Shown here: piece by piece, positions 21,836-32,598 of the stretch
Position numbering within the stretch: position 1 is the first letter of the stretch
How the letters are laid out: every line of letters begins with the position of its first letter
Assembly: GCA_033063855.1 (NCBI GenBank)
Contig: CP093831.1
Location: forward strand, 28,086,001 to 28,150,000
Direction: 5' to 3'
DNA length: 64,000 nucleotides
From: Smittia aterrima
Taxonomy: Eukaryota > Arthropoda > Insecta > Diptera > Chironomidae
The notes under the pieces: generated by a model
Seen by the model: only the letters and a program-made list of their open reading frames with translations
Told to the model about the DNA's origin: nothing
Database searches by the model: none
Program-made: the position numbers and the translations under genes

Positions 21836-24800
21836 ATGATCACAACGAAATTGTATATTTTTCTACTATTTACGTGGTTCTTCTCAAGGTTAGTGTGTAG
21901 TGTTGTCTCGTTGATCATGTTTTAATTAATTTTCTAACTCATTATAGATCTATCGAATCACATGAGTTCATAGATGGTGCCGATAAGAACGAGTCATGGA
22001 ATGAAGTTCCTCCAATCGACTTGCCCAAGTAAGGAACAAAAAAATGTGAAGAAAAAAATTCCTAATTTAATTTAAATTCTTTCAAGTGAACTCAATACAT
22101 ATGAAGCAGCAGCTGATAATGAACAAGTCGCATTACACGAAAATGTGAAACATTTGGAGGACAACGAAGAGAGGAATGACGCAAATTCTGGTGTTCCCTT
22201 GATCCCAGCGATGGCTCTTGAAGAATCAAACAAATCGGAAGCGTCAAATGAAAATTTAATGATTCCCGTGTTCTCGGAATGGACACAACAACAAATGCAG
22301 GAAGCGGAGAAGAAACTCGTGGAGCTCACGAATTCGACTGAACCAAACAAAGAAATTAAGAATGAAACATTGGCAAAACACCAAATCGTTAAAATGCGGC
22401 AGAAAAATTACGCATCACCAGATTGCGGAGCGAAGGTGCTTGCTAGTAATTCGGAGGCGCAGAGCACATCATCAGTGTTGACTGACAAAGATGAATATCT
22501 TTTGAGTCCATGCACAGATAAAGTCTGGTTTGTTGTCGAGCTTTGTGACTCCATTCAAGCTCAACGAGTGGAACTCGCCAACTTCGAACTGTTCTCATCT
22601 CCACTGAAGTCGATGTCGATCAGTGTTAGCAATCGATTTCCAACTCGCGATTGGACGGCAGCAGGTCAATTCGAAGCAAAAAGTGAACGTGATGTGCAAG
22701 TATTGGATTTGACTTCAACGCTCTTCGGTAAATTCGTAAGAGTTGACTTGACCTACGACAACACCGAACATTATTGTCCGCTTTCGTTTTTTCGCGTGTT
22801 TGGAACTTCCGAAATAGAAGCGTTCGAGGTCGAGAACGAGCCTCCAAATGAAATGAACTCTCTCGATGCTGAAGATGAACTCGAGCTAGCGAGTGTTCAG
22901 CAGGGGAACAAAGACAACCTTCTCAATCGAGCAGGCGCAGCTGTGATGAGTATTGTTAACAAAGCTGCTGAGGTTTTAGCTAAAAACAATGGCAATGTAA
23001 CGAAGCTCAACGAAACAAGCATTAAAGCTTATGACAGGAACTGCGTCTCGATATCACACAACATCCTGTGCCAGCCTTGCTCCAGTGACGAGAAAGTTGA
23101 ACTCGACAATATTATCAGTTGCAAGAGTTTGGAGCTTTTAAATTTACTTCGAAGCAGCACAGACATTCGTAATCATCTCGAGAGTTCCGTCGCTTGTCAA
23201 AATATTCTCGGATTTATTCTCAAAACAAAAGAAGTGAAGACAAATAAAAACTTCATCACTTCAATTTTACCAAAGAAATACATCGCCGCGATGTGCAACT
23301 TAGTGGCAACTGATCTCAACGCATTGCCACTGCGCATCGAAGACTTACATCCAAGTCTGATTTCGAAGAAAGACGAAGTTAGTCTCAAGAATGTTTCAAA
23401 AGAAAAAGCAACGACTGAGGAGGATCCATTGTGCAAACAAGATTTTTATGAGAAAGCAACGGAGATTCCTGAAGTGAACCTAACAAGAAGCGAAGAAGAA
23501 GAAGTTCAACAGGAAACAACAACAACTCAAGATGTTGTCACTGAGCAGAAGAACAAACTCACAGGTGACGAACTTAACATTTTTAATGTCGTAGAGCAAA
23601 CAAACGAACAACAATCGTCGTCCACAGATTCGGAAGCAGACGCTGAACTATCCGATAAGAAAGTAGAAGAATCTAAAGAGCAAGGAGTAATTAAAGAAGA
23701 AGTTCTTGTCCAACCGCCGATTGAATTGCCTCCAGCAACTCCTGAAGTAGTTTTGGAAGTGCCAGAGATTGAATCAAAGAAAATTAATCAAGAGGCAACG
23801 GCTTCTCCACCTGAAACGAAACAAGCTCCAGTGGAGACAAAGCCTCAATTGGCTGAGATAAAAATTGAAAGCGTAGAGATTAAGATGAATGGCGATTCCC
23901 ATAAATCATCGAATCCGCCAGAAAGTGTTTTCTTGCGCTTATCAAATCGCATTAAGACTCTGGAGAAGAATATGACACTTTCAACGCAATATCTTGAAGA
24001 GCTCAGTCGTCGTTACAAGAAACAAATTGAGGATCTCCAGCAATCATTTTCAAAGCTGCAAACTTCAATTGAAACTCAGAATTACAAGCAGAACGAGAGC
24101 AATCGAAGAGAAAGTGCAGAGCAACAGAAATTGCGAAGCAACGTTTCTGAGTTGAAACAGAAAAGCGAGTACATGGAAGTGATTCTCATCGTTCTGAGTG
24201 CGTTCTTCACTGTTCAAACAATTCTCGTGATTGCACTTTTCAAGAGAATGTCAATTCTTCGTCGACAAATAATTGCACGAGACGAAGTTCATCCACCATC
24301 GCCGACTCAAACAAACAATGATAAAAGTAGAAGTCGAAAGAGATCAAAACAGCGAACGAGAAAAATATCAGCTCCAAACATTCTCACCCAAAGATCGCCA
24401 GTAAAAAACGAATTCTCCGTTCATGTGGCTCCGATGCTAAGTCGAACAGTTTCTGCTCCTAAGTTTTCAACTTCTGTCTCGATTACTGAAAACAAAGAGA
24501 ACTTTGATGACATGCAAGCGATGCTGGAAGAGAACGACGACATTCTAATTCCTGGATTCGATGATCTTCGTCTCAACGATAACGAGTCCAGTAGAAGCAA
24601 TGACATGGACACAGCGTCAACTGCATCAGCGATGTCCAGCAATGAGAAACACGAGAAGACGAAATCAAATAGAAGTTTCAAGTTCAAAAGGCGTTTGTCA
24701 TCTCCATTTCAAATTAAAAAGCCAGCACTCAAAAAATCCAACACCGAACAAACTTGGCCCAAGAAAGCGCAATCTGAAAGTCCTCCTCGCGTAGTCAGCG

Positions 24801-24913
24801 ACTTGGAAGCTTTATCAGACATGCAAAAGTCAAATTCCTTTCATAGCGACAGTGATACTGTCAAGTTCAAGAAGTCAAATTCATTCAAAAAGTTATTTAA
24901 AAAAATATTTTAA
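21836..24913 (+). CDS. SUN-domain protein of the SUCO/SLP1 (Osteopotentia) type
   Basis: Exons 21836-21888, 21948-22028 and 22087-24913 give about 986 residues. An N-terminal signal peptide (MITTKLYIFLLFTWFFSRS) leads into an acidic region. The SLP/SUN domain follows: KNYASPDCGAKVLASN, DKVWFVVELCDSIQAQRVEL, then FPTRDWTAAGQF and FVRVDLTYDNTEHYCPLSFFRVFG. A long acidic linker, a coiled coil (about 590-665) and one transmembrane helix (MEVILIVLSAFFTVQTILVIALF) follow, then a basic cytosolic tail rich in Ser. This is the ER-membrane SUCO/Opt family, linked in yeast (Slp1) and mammals to the folding and stability of secretory and membrane proteins. Its topology differs from nuclear-envelope SUN proteins, which carry the domain at the C-terminus. 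AATAAA lies at 24940. Confidence 0.87.
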
Positions 24914-25365
24914 GTTTTTCTTTTGGAAAAAGTTAGTTAAATAAAAGTTGTATATCACTTTCCGAATAAATACTTTTTTTTATTTTCCTTCATTACACAA
25001 TTGACAGAAAAAAAAGACAAAAGTGCAAACCCTTTCAACTGCACAAAGAACTTTGAAAGAAAACTTTCTCGCTTAAAACGGAAAAGTATAAGTTGATATA
25101 AGTTTCGCGTAATTAATTAAATTGTTTTTACTTTAACGCTTAAATGTTTTTTTCTTCCACGAGACTTCGTTTCGCTCACACGGCAAAGTTTTTTTTAGTA
25201 AAAAAGTGAAAATACGGAGACGGGATTGGATAAAGTGATGTCGTCGTACGATGATCAGAGAAAGCTCCGAAGTTTGATAGAAAAATCCTTGATAGAATAC
25301 TTTAAATCTATTCTCGCATTTGTAGATGAAAAGCGTTGAATATAATTACGCTTTGTTTGATCTGT

Positions 25366-28300
25366 CTAGCCCAAACTTTCGACGAATGATGTCTGCAATG
25401 TTCCATTGGAGACGACAGTCTTGAATTGCTCCGGAATCGGGGTTTCATTCTAAAATAGATTTTGTTGAGTTACTTTTCTCATCAATTAAGAGTCAGTCAA
25501 ACTTACGTAGTCGTCACCAGCAGGTGTTGGAAGCATAACGTTCATTTCACTCGACTTCGAGCTAATGATCTCAACATCAAGCGAGTCCTTGCTCAAGTAC
25601 ATTTGACAACCATCAGATTTATCTATTATAATAGTCGGAACCTTTCCGAGAACCTAAAAGAAAATTTGAATGAAAATCGATTTCTTAAAAGTTCGAATAA
25701 AATATTTTACCTGCATCTGAACGCTTTGACAGTTGACAAACTCAACCGAGGATACCAGAGAGTCAAACACAACCGAGCATTTCTTGCACGAGTCAATGAC
25801 GATGCTGTTGAGTTTGCCTTTCACTGTCAACGTGCTTCCTTCAGACTTAAACATGTAAATAACGTTGTTCATCTCGGCATTGTCAACGAGGAGATCACGA
25901 TTGTTCTTCTGGTATTCGATAAGCCACTTCTTGCCATCACGATTGAACACTGGAGGCTTATCAACTGGAGCAGATACCGGCTTTGCTGCGATTGTAGGTT
26001 TGAACGGCGTAGGGCCAGTTGCTTTGAATGGAGCTGGACCCGATCGCAAAGCTGTATTTTTGTGAGTTTGCATGTCAGATGTCACTTTCTTCAAACTCTT
26101 TGTAATGTCAGCTCCTTGGTTGATTGCCGCGAACAAAGCGTTGCGATCATCATCTCCAGCAGAAGCGGAAGCATCGAAAACTGGGACTACTGGAGGTGGC
26201 AAATTTCCCATTGGAGGAGGAGGAGGAGGCCCACCTGAAGTGCCATTGGCAGTTGCTTTTGTCTTGCCAGACCAAACGATGCCAGTTGTCTACAAATTTA
26301 AATTTTCGATTAATAAAATTAAAAATTTCAAACTCAAATTTTATCTTACATGATATTGTTTAATATATTGCTGCAACTCAGTCAGAGTTTGTACCCATGC
26401 CTTAGCCCAGTTAACATGTGTAATGTCCTTTTCCTTCCATTCCTTTAAAACGCGGTTCGTGTAGAATTGACCGGCATCATTCATTTCTTTGACATGAGGT
26501 CCAGGAGTTGGAGACTAAAACAAGAAGAAGAAAAGTCAATTAATCGAAAAGTTATTAAATTGATCACAAATCTCTTACCACGCAGACCCATCCGAGAGCC
26601 GGAATGCTCTCGCTAATAGCCGACAAATGATTGAAGACTTTCGAAGTTCGATGCTTTTCACGGAAAGCTTGAACTGCATTAATTTGCTCCGACGTTGGTT
26701 GAAGTAACTTAGGAAGTTCTGATTGATCGGGGGCAGCTGATGTACTAGCCAATGTTACATATTTCAACTGAGCATCGAAAGCTTTCTTCACGAACTCAGC
26801 TTGAGTGGCAACATCGTCTCCAATCTTTTTGGATAAATCCAAAAACTGAGCTAAAGAGCCCAAGATAATATCTTCGTACGCGTTGACGCTCATTGCTTTC
26901 GGTGGTTCAAAGTTTGCTTCTTCAAGTAGTCTTGATCTTCGTTGTTCCTGTTGAATCTTCTCCAAACGCTGTTCTATGTGTGGTAAGACCGTTGGTAAGT
27001 ATCTCTCGTCAGGAGTTGTTAAGTCTGTTTGGCTGTACGACGATGAGACTTGAGTTGATGTTTCTGCGGGGACCGTTTGCTCCAAACGCGTTACAAGCGA
27101 TTCTAAACGCCCAATAAGGTTTACCAACTCTTTTGGTTGAGTATCTGAGGTATTAGCTAAAGAAAAATAAAACAAAAATCAAATCTAAATATCGAGAATG
27201 TTTCAATTATGTCAAAGTGCCATTTCAAGGATTTCCGTGCTCTTCTCAATCATGCAACAACATAAATATTTGATTTACTATTTGGAATAGTTTCACATTC
27301 CTCGCATGGAAACTCGTTGACCGACGGCCCGAGTGGATCAAATCTCACTCGATGTTCGATCGCTGCATTTGCTGCATCGATTAAATCAGCGAAATATCTG
27401 TGTCGTTTAAGCGCCAGACAATCTAAAGGTGTCGTTGGTGGAGTTGAACACGTTTCACTGTGAGTTATGTGAACATGAATGAGGGGAAAGATTTTAAGAA
27501 AAAAGACATTTTCGACACGTGGATTAGTAATCAATTGCAAAGTGAAGAAGAAAATTGTGAAACATTTAGTCGATTGATTTCGTAAACATAAATAGGAACC
27601 CAAGATAAGCAAATAAATCAATGAAGATGAAACGAATAACAAACGGAGAAGATTCCGCTGTCAAACAAAAAACAATTCGAAAGAAAAAACGATGCGAAAC
27701 AATTTGATTTCAATCGGAATTTAACCTGCTGTTGGGGAACCAATCCGGTAAACCTTCCAAGCCTGGAAGTGAACCTTTCCTTTCGATGTACGGCGTACAC
27801 ATATTTCCTCGAGGCGTTTGAACTGGAGCTGAGTCACTAAACACGTCGTCATCGTCTTCATGTGGAACTTGTTGCCAATCATCGTTGTTGACGAAGAAGT
27901 GACTTTCTGGTATCACTTCAGCGGCTTCACTACATCTCACTTTCTTTTTTATCGAAGCTCGTGCTGAGTCTCGTCGAAGGAGGCAGCTGGGCAATTGCGT
28001 TGATTTCTTTGTAGAAGAGTCGACAACTGTCACAGCAATCAAATTATCACTTTCCGTTTGTGAAGTTTCTTTTCCTTCCTCGAATATCTTATCACCATCA
28101 ACAACTTCATCAGGAACATTACCTTCGATAACGGTAACATCGCTTCCGTTTGAGGTCGACTCATTGCTTCGTTTACGATCCAATCGATTCTTTAATTGAA
28201 TATCAATTTCCTCTGAATTGAAAAGCGAAGTGAGAATAATGAAAAATATTTCGCGAGTCAGTTGAAAAGCGATTTTTAGTGTTATTTACACCGAAGGCGA

Positions 28301-28648
28301 AATGGAGAAAGAAACAAATCGAAGGATATTGACATTAAATTTGTGTATTAATAAGCGACCTTGTGAGCGTTATTTTATCCTTAATGTGCCCTCACCTACT
28401 AATCCATCACTCATAATTAAACCGCTAAGATTATTGTCCTCATCGCTGCTATTGCTCTTATCATTTTTCGTTGGTGACTTATATGAGACAGCATCTGTTG
28501 CTGGTTGGCTTTGCGGGTATTTAATGGAATTAAACTGTTTCATATCCTCCTTGTTTCCGCTCGCATTATCCTTCGAGGCTTTTCCATCCTCTTTCCGTTG
28601 CTGCTCCTTTTTCAAGGCTTTCTTGTTCACACAACAACAACCAAACAT
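25366..28648 (-). CDS. capt: adenylyl cyclase-associated protein (CAP/Srv2), long isoform
   Basis: Eight exons on the minus strand: 28648-28396, 28212-27726, 27457-27279, 27165-26579, 26514-26350, 26289-25711, 25653-25507 and 25449-25366, about 826 residues with every junction in phase. CAP binds G-actin and cofilin and recycles ADP-actin. Exons 4-8 are the conserved protein: RLE motif (NLIGRLESLVTRLEQ), helical folded domain, PPPPPPM profilin-binding stretch, WH2-like segment (ALFAAINQG...LKKV) and C-terminal CARP beta domain ending FVESLG. Exons 1-3 add about 306 mostly acidic or polar residues starting MFGCCCVNKK, whose Cys cluster followed by basic residues suggests palmitoylation. A shorter isoform starting elsewhere is likely, but its first exon was not found. 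The CAP core is near certain; the N-terminal exons are a splice-phase prediction. Confidence 0.85.
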
Positions 28649-31207
28649 TTTTCCTTCACTTTCCCTGGCTTTATTATCTAGAAGAGTTCTTCTTATCGAG
28701 AAGTCGACTAAAGAAATATTTCTTATTCGATTTGAATCGAAACAGTTTATTAAGCGACAGGAAAATCTGGTTTCAATCTTTTTTCTTTTTGTTTACTTCA
28801 ACTTTTCTTCTCTCACATGAAAATTGATTTGCCGATGAAGTTTATTTTTCTTCTCTCTCTTAAAATATTTTCTATTTTTGTGATTTCGCGATTGGATCAT
28901 CTACTGAAAGATTCGCGGTGATCGAAACAAAGTCTTAGGAAAATCCAACGGAAACTAAGGGACGCGTTGAATGAGCAAAATTATGTAATGATTTTCTTTC
29001 TTCCGAAATTTTCCTAACAGAAGAGAAGTGCAGACAAGGATCCAACTTTTTTGGGTGTTGCTGATTGCGATTAAATGAATTTTTCAATGTGGGCTCGAAA
29101 CTCTGTAGAGACTTCTGATGAATTAATAATAATGCTTTAAACATTGAGTCACACCTTGAATGGAAAATTTTTCATCACAACTCTTCAATGAAACCAGATT
29201 AAGTTCCTAATCACTTTATAAAAAGATTTACGATTCAGAGAATCTTCAAGTGGATGTCAATCGCATTTTTTCATTTAATTTTCTTTGACAAACCCGAATC
29301 AGTTTAGTAATAAAACCGGACGCTTAGGTGGACGACAGAAAACACCAACGAGAAGCATCTAGATACAAAGTCAAACTGAGCTGAATAAGTTTGGAACGAG
29401 AGCGAGAGAAAATTGAAATCGAATGGAACGACAAGATTCGCAAGAAGGAAAAATTGAGCGTCAGAATGAAAAGCGATGGAGATGTGACCTACTTTCGTTA
29501 TTGTAAGCGCTCTCTTTCTCTTGCCGCTTTGTCCACGAGGGAAATTTAATAAATCAACAAGTCTTTACCAAACCTCTGAGTAATTTGTTGACGGTTGCGG
29601 CTGGAAAAATATTCGACTCGGTTTTGTAGGCTCAATAAATTGATCTACTTTTAATTAACGCAATTTACTCATTGAGAAGTGTGCTACAGAAGAAGAAGCA
29701 ACATTAACCATTCGCAACATTAATTTATTCGCTTTTTATTGCATGAGATTTGATTTCGATGATTGTTACTTCCTCTTTCGCTTAATTTCCCTCAACAGTA
29801 GGCTCACGGTTCATTGACGATGCTCTTAATTTATTTATTCAATGAACACTGTTCGTAAAAGTTTAATCAACTGCCGGAAGGTAGCTTGGTCTTGTGACAC
29901 GATAAAAACTCGAGAATTTGCTCTTGCGCAGCTTCCAACTGAACATTCAGAGATTTTCCACTTTGTTATTGAGAGAAAAATCAACTTCAGTTTCATCTCA
30001 AACGATACAGCGATGAGTCATAATCAGGAGAGCCTCAATCAGATTCCGAGTGATGGAAAATTTCCAACCACCTACACTTCTCAAAGCTCACAACTGAGAA
30101 TCTCAAGTCTTTTTGGTTTCTTTCGCAAAAAGATAAAGACACGAGCGAGAAAATTTCCGTGAAAACATTGTGCTAAAAATATTCTTTTTTCTTCATCGTC
30201 GCGAATGATATGCGGAGAGTAAAATGGATTAGAAAAACTTTGTAGCGACTCGAAGAAGAAAAGATATTTCTTATCAACCGGCGTGTAAAGTCGATAGAAG
30301 AGTTGAAGCGAAGCAGCTGTTGGGCGTTGCCAGTGAATCGACCCTCAAATATTCTTTTTTTGTTTTCATCACGAATTGGTCAACGCACTTTCGCAAGTAA
30401 CGTGAAATTTCATTTTCTCGCCAAATAAGGGAATCGTACGCAGAGCCGAAAGTGCAATCAATAAAATGTCTGAATGTCAAGGATACTTTTCTTCGGCATC
30501 GTCTGAAGTCAATGTACTCGGCATCGTGAGATACAAATTCAATTTTAACTTTGAAACATTTTAGCGGAGACTAATTGTCACTGACTAATCGACGCTACAT
30601 GATGAAAGAATTGAATAAAAATAACCACTTGGATCATCAACAACAACAAAGTTCGGCGAATGACTCATCCAGAGAAATTACTTTGCAACTACACAAATCG
30701 TAACACGAAATCAATTTTGGCTTTTACGACATTAATTTGAATCGACTTTTAATCTCCCACAAAGAAAATGCAATGATTAGTCATAAAAGGAAATCTCTTT
30801 AAATGGCACTTTTGGTTCTTGGAAAATATGGAGAAAATACTCACAGCACTAGAGCTTCAATAATTTATCCGAAATGTTTGCAAACTCGCGAATTATTTTA
30901 CACTTAAACTGTGATTTCAATTGCTTGAATAAGAAGCGAAAACTGTGAATTTTTATTTCTTCTCGGAACTTTACACAAAAAATTTGTCGGCGAACGTAGA
31001 AACTTCCCTGCAAATGAAAAAGCGGCCTCTGTTGGACATCTTAGCGAAACTTCGATTCGATTTGAAAAAAACATTCATTTCGTTTTCTAAAGTAAAGTGA
31101 CACTCGCTCTCTAGAATACAACGAAAATATTTTAATTATTTCAATTTTATTTATATTTTAGGTACTTAACAGCGATCGCAGAGAACAAGCCAGCGGAGAA
31201 AACAAAC
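28649..31207. other. intergenic between capt and F-box gene 2
   Basis: 2.56 kb with no supported gene. It must hold the capt upstream region and the promoter of the F-box gene at 31208. A candidate acceptor (TATTTTAG at about 31155-31162) precedes the F-box ATG by about 45 bp, so a 5'UTR intron is possible. Short frames, including one at 29842-30162, have no domain. Nothing else recognised. Confidence 0.45.
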
Positions 31208-32533
31208 ATGGAAATGACAGAAGCTTTGAATGATGAGCCTGAGAAGAAAATTATCAAATTATCTGAGTTTGTTGAGCATAACTTGGATCCTTTGGCATTC
31301 TTCTCTCGCTTTCTCGACATACCCGAGATTATTCTTCAACATTTAAATGGAAAAGATGTGATACAGTTTTCCGAAGTCAGTCCAAGTTGGTATAATGTCA
31401 TCGCAGCGTCTGAAGTTCTAATGGAAAACATAAAAATTGTTTTAAATGGAAAGCTCCTTCAAGAAGATTACGATTTGTTGAAGAATAGCTCAAGAAAATA
31501 TCAAAACATTGAAGTCCGACGAAACTTCGTTTTTGGAAAAGACAAGTATGAGTTCAAGGAATTTGACTACATTTCCGATTCGGAGCTTGATTTTTTACTT
31601 ATCAAGGCTCACGACTGGAAAAGCGTTTCAATCAACGAAACATATTTTAGAAGAAAACTCGAATTATTGACATTTCTCTCATCAATCAAATCAACAGTTG
31701 AAAGTTTTTCTGTCATTCACATTAGATCTTACAAATTTCCATTTACCGATGCTGATGATGAGAGAACCTATCGTGAAAATCCATTTCGATTCGACGGCGA
31801 TTCGTCTTCAAACTTTGGATCTTTCGAAGCTTTAAAGTTCCCAAAGATAAAACATTTGAAAATGAACTTTCTTAAACTTTCTTCCTCCACGAGTGAAGTT
31901 TATTACCAACTTTTGGTAAGATCTCCGGCTATTGAAAAATTTGAGTTCGAAGCTGAAAGTGTTATTGAGAGGGACAGTGCTTTAATTAAAATGCTTGAAA
32001 ACTCCACAAAACTAACAACTTTGACGCTTAAAACATTCATGAACGAAATGTTTAATCGTAATCCTTTGAATCGATATCATTTTAAGCTCAAAAGTTTAAA
32101 TTTACGTATCCAAGTAAATGGTGAAGTCATAAATATTCGGGAATTCCTTAAATTTCAAAGCGATCTCGAAAGTTTGTCGTTAGAAGTTAAACGTTACAAG
32201 GAAATAATTCCCGAGATCATGAAACTGACCAAACTTAAGACACTGGAACTCAAGAATTTTAAAGTTTACTCGAAGGACGATGTGCCAATTGAATTATCTA
32301 CATCGATCAGTAATCTGAAATTTAAATATTTAGTTGACCCTGTCAGCCTTAAGTTCTTGTTGATGTCAATGCCAAACCTAAAATGTCTTCACTTCTCCGA
32401 AATTGATAAAGAAATCTTTCGAGTTTTACTAGAAGTTGATAGAAAATATGAAGAATTGAAAGTTGTCTGCTTGAGAGATGTCGAGGAAAAAGATCTGAAA
32501 ATGTTGTTGATTGACGAAAATAAAACTTTTTGA
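31208..32533 (+). CDS. F-box protein with leucine-rich C-terminal region, paralogue 2
   Basis: Intronless 441-residue protein, clearly paralogous to the gene at 2106-3446: NLDPL-FFSRFL-IPEIILQHL, then SEVSPSWYNVIAASEVLMENIK. The F-box is at about residues 27-72. The body again consists of irregular Leu-rich repeats with LKSLNL and LKTLELKNF type segments. A substrate-recruiting role in an SCF ubiquitin ligase is inferred from the family. The two genes lie 28 kb apart on opposite strands, so they are not a simple tandem pair. AATAAA at 32560 lies just after the stop. The retroelement-like gene is tail-to-tail only 65 bp away. Confidence 0.82.
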   Translation: MEMTEALNDEPEKKIIKLSEFVEHNLDPLAFFSRFLDIPEIILQHLNGKDVIQFSEVSPSWYNVIAASEVLMENIKIVLNGKLLQEDYDLLKNSSRKYQNIEVRRNFVFGKDKYEFKEFDYISDSELDFLLIKAHDWKSVSINETYFRRKLELLTFLSSIKSTVESFSVIHIRSYKFPFTDADDERTYRENPFRFDGDSSSNFGSFEALKFPKIKHLKMNFLKLSSSTSEVYYQLLVRSPAIEKFEFEAESVIERDSALIKMLENSTKLTTLTLKTFMNEMFNRNPLNRYHFKLKSLNLRIQVNGEVINIREFLKFQSDLESLSLEVKRYKEIIPEIMKLTKLKTLELKNFKVYSKDDVPIELSTSISNLKFKYLVDPVSLKFLLMSMPNLKCLHFSEIDKEIFRVLLEVDRKYEELKVVCLRDVEEKDLKMLLIDENKTF

Positions 32534-32598
32534 AATTATTTTTTTCTGAAGGTAAATTAAATAAATCTTTTATTATTTTGCTTTTCACTTGAAGAACT

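Noticed and set aside
29842..30162. 106-codon plus-strand frame
   Set aside because: No recognisable domain, flanks without promoter or splice signals; likely noncoding.
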